Source: Kiritimatiellia bacterium
Lineage (GTDB): Bacteria; Verrucomicrobiota; Kiritimatiellia; RFP12; UBA1067
Direction of reading: 5' to 3'
Length of the DNA: 5,051 nucleotides
Assembly (NCBI GenBank): GCA_017648225.1
Contig: JAGCJE010000256.1
Span: 1-5,051 of the forward strand
In this document: one piece after another, positions 4,803 through 5,051 of the stretch
Layout of the letters: each line of letters begins with the position of its first letter
Numbering within the stretch: position 1 is the stretch's first letter
Translations under genes and position numbers: made by a program
The notes under the pieces: model-generated
Database searches by the model: none
What the model saw: only the letters and a program-made list of their open reading frames with translations
Told to the model about the DNA's origin: nothing

Positions 4803-5051
4803 TTAAAGGGGTTTACCGATTTTCGGGACGCTGGCCATGAGAAACTTCGTATATTCCTCTTTGGGTTGGGAAAGAACCTGTGAAGCGGCGCCCTGCTCAA
4901 CGATCTTCCCCTTATTCATCACGATGATGCGGTCGGCGACGTGCTGAACGACCCCGATGTCGTGGGTGATGAAGATAATGCTGAGAGAAAGTTTCTTTTT
5001 AAGTTCCGAAAGAAGATCGAGCACCTGGGCGCGGATCGTCAAGTCGAGCGC
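4803..5051 (-). CDS. Peptide-type ABC transporter ATP-binding protein, C-terminal part (starts outside the window)
   Basis: Last 82 codons of an ATPase that would power an ABC importer at the inner face of the membrane. The fragment opens with ALD of the D-loop that follows Walker B, then TIRAQVLDLLSELKKKL. Next comes the H-loop in FITHDIGVVQHVADRIIVM with its switch histidine, and KGKIVEQG. The wording is typical of the oligopeptide/dipeptide/nickel subfamily (OppD, OppF, DppD, GsiA, YejF). The end PKEEYTKFLMASVP corresponds to the start of the oligopeptide-type C-terminal region, but the protein stops a few residues later, without the cysteine-containing extension usual in OppD or DppD. This fits the C-terminal half of a fused two-ATPase protein such as YejF or GsiA, or a short OppF-like subunit. 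The frame is open to the edge, so the TTG inside it is not a real start. The substrate is not determinable. Confidence 0.9.
   Translation of the reverse strand, partial: ALDLTIRAQVLDLLSELKKKLSLSIIFITHDIGVVQHVADRIIVMNKGKIVEQGAASQVLSQPKEEYTKFLMASVPKIGKPL

Overview
This 5,051-base window looks like ordinary chromosomal DNA of a bacterium with mid-range GC content. It is densely packed, with short AT-rich intergenic gaps. Six protein genes are visible. Five lie on the minus strand and one on the plus strand. The two genes at the window edges are incomplete. I see no rRNA, tRNA, CRISPR array, insertion sequence, phage gene or novel defence-type system. The taxon cannot be fixed from sequence alone. 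The shape of the RseP insert after its PLGGYV motif, the style of DnaB and the heptamer repeat inside dxr remind me of the Planctomycetes-Verrucomicrobia-Chlamydiae group, for example a Kiritimatiellota or Lentisphaerota lineage. This is a low-confidence guess from memory.

Layout by increasing coordinate. Bases 1-371 (minus) hold the N-terminal third or so of an RseP-type intramembrane zinc protease. Bases 385-1473 (minus) hold dxr, the second enzyme of the MEP isoprenoid pathway; it lies just upstream of rseP in the same transcript, a common bacterial gene order. Bases 1474-1569 are a 96-bp divergent promoter region. Bases 1570-2442 (plus) hold an EamA/DMT-family membrane transporter. It ends one base away from the convergent dnaB gene (2444-3940, minus), the replicative helicase. 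Upstream of dnaB are an arylamine N-acetyltransferase-family gene (3966-4760, minus) and the 3' end of a peptide-type ABC transporter ATPase (4803-5051, minus). The last three genes are closely spaced (25 and 42 bases) and may be co-transcribed, but they share no obvious pathway.

Two features merit attention. First, both genes that start from the divergent promoter region have a perfect extended -10 element (TGN-TATAAT) only 6-7 bases before the ATG and no Shine-Dalgarno sequence, so both mRNAs are predicted to be leaderless. Genes inside transcripts (rseP and the acetyltransferase) do have Shine-Dalgarno sites. Second, a 42-bp array of GGGATGA-type heptamers lies inside the dxr reading frame and encodes a low-complexity loop of the enzyme. 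Everything else reads as normal housekeeping and accessory genes.
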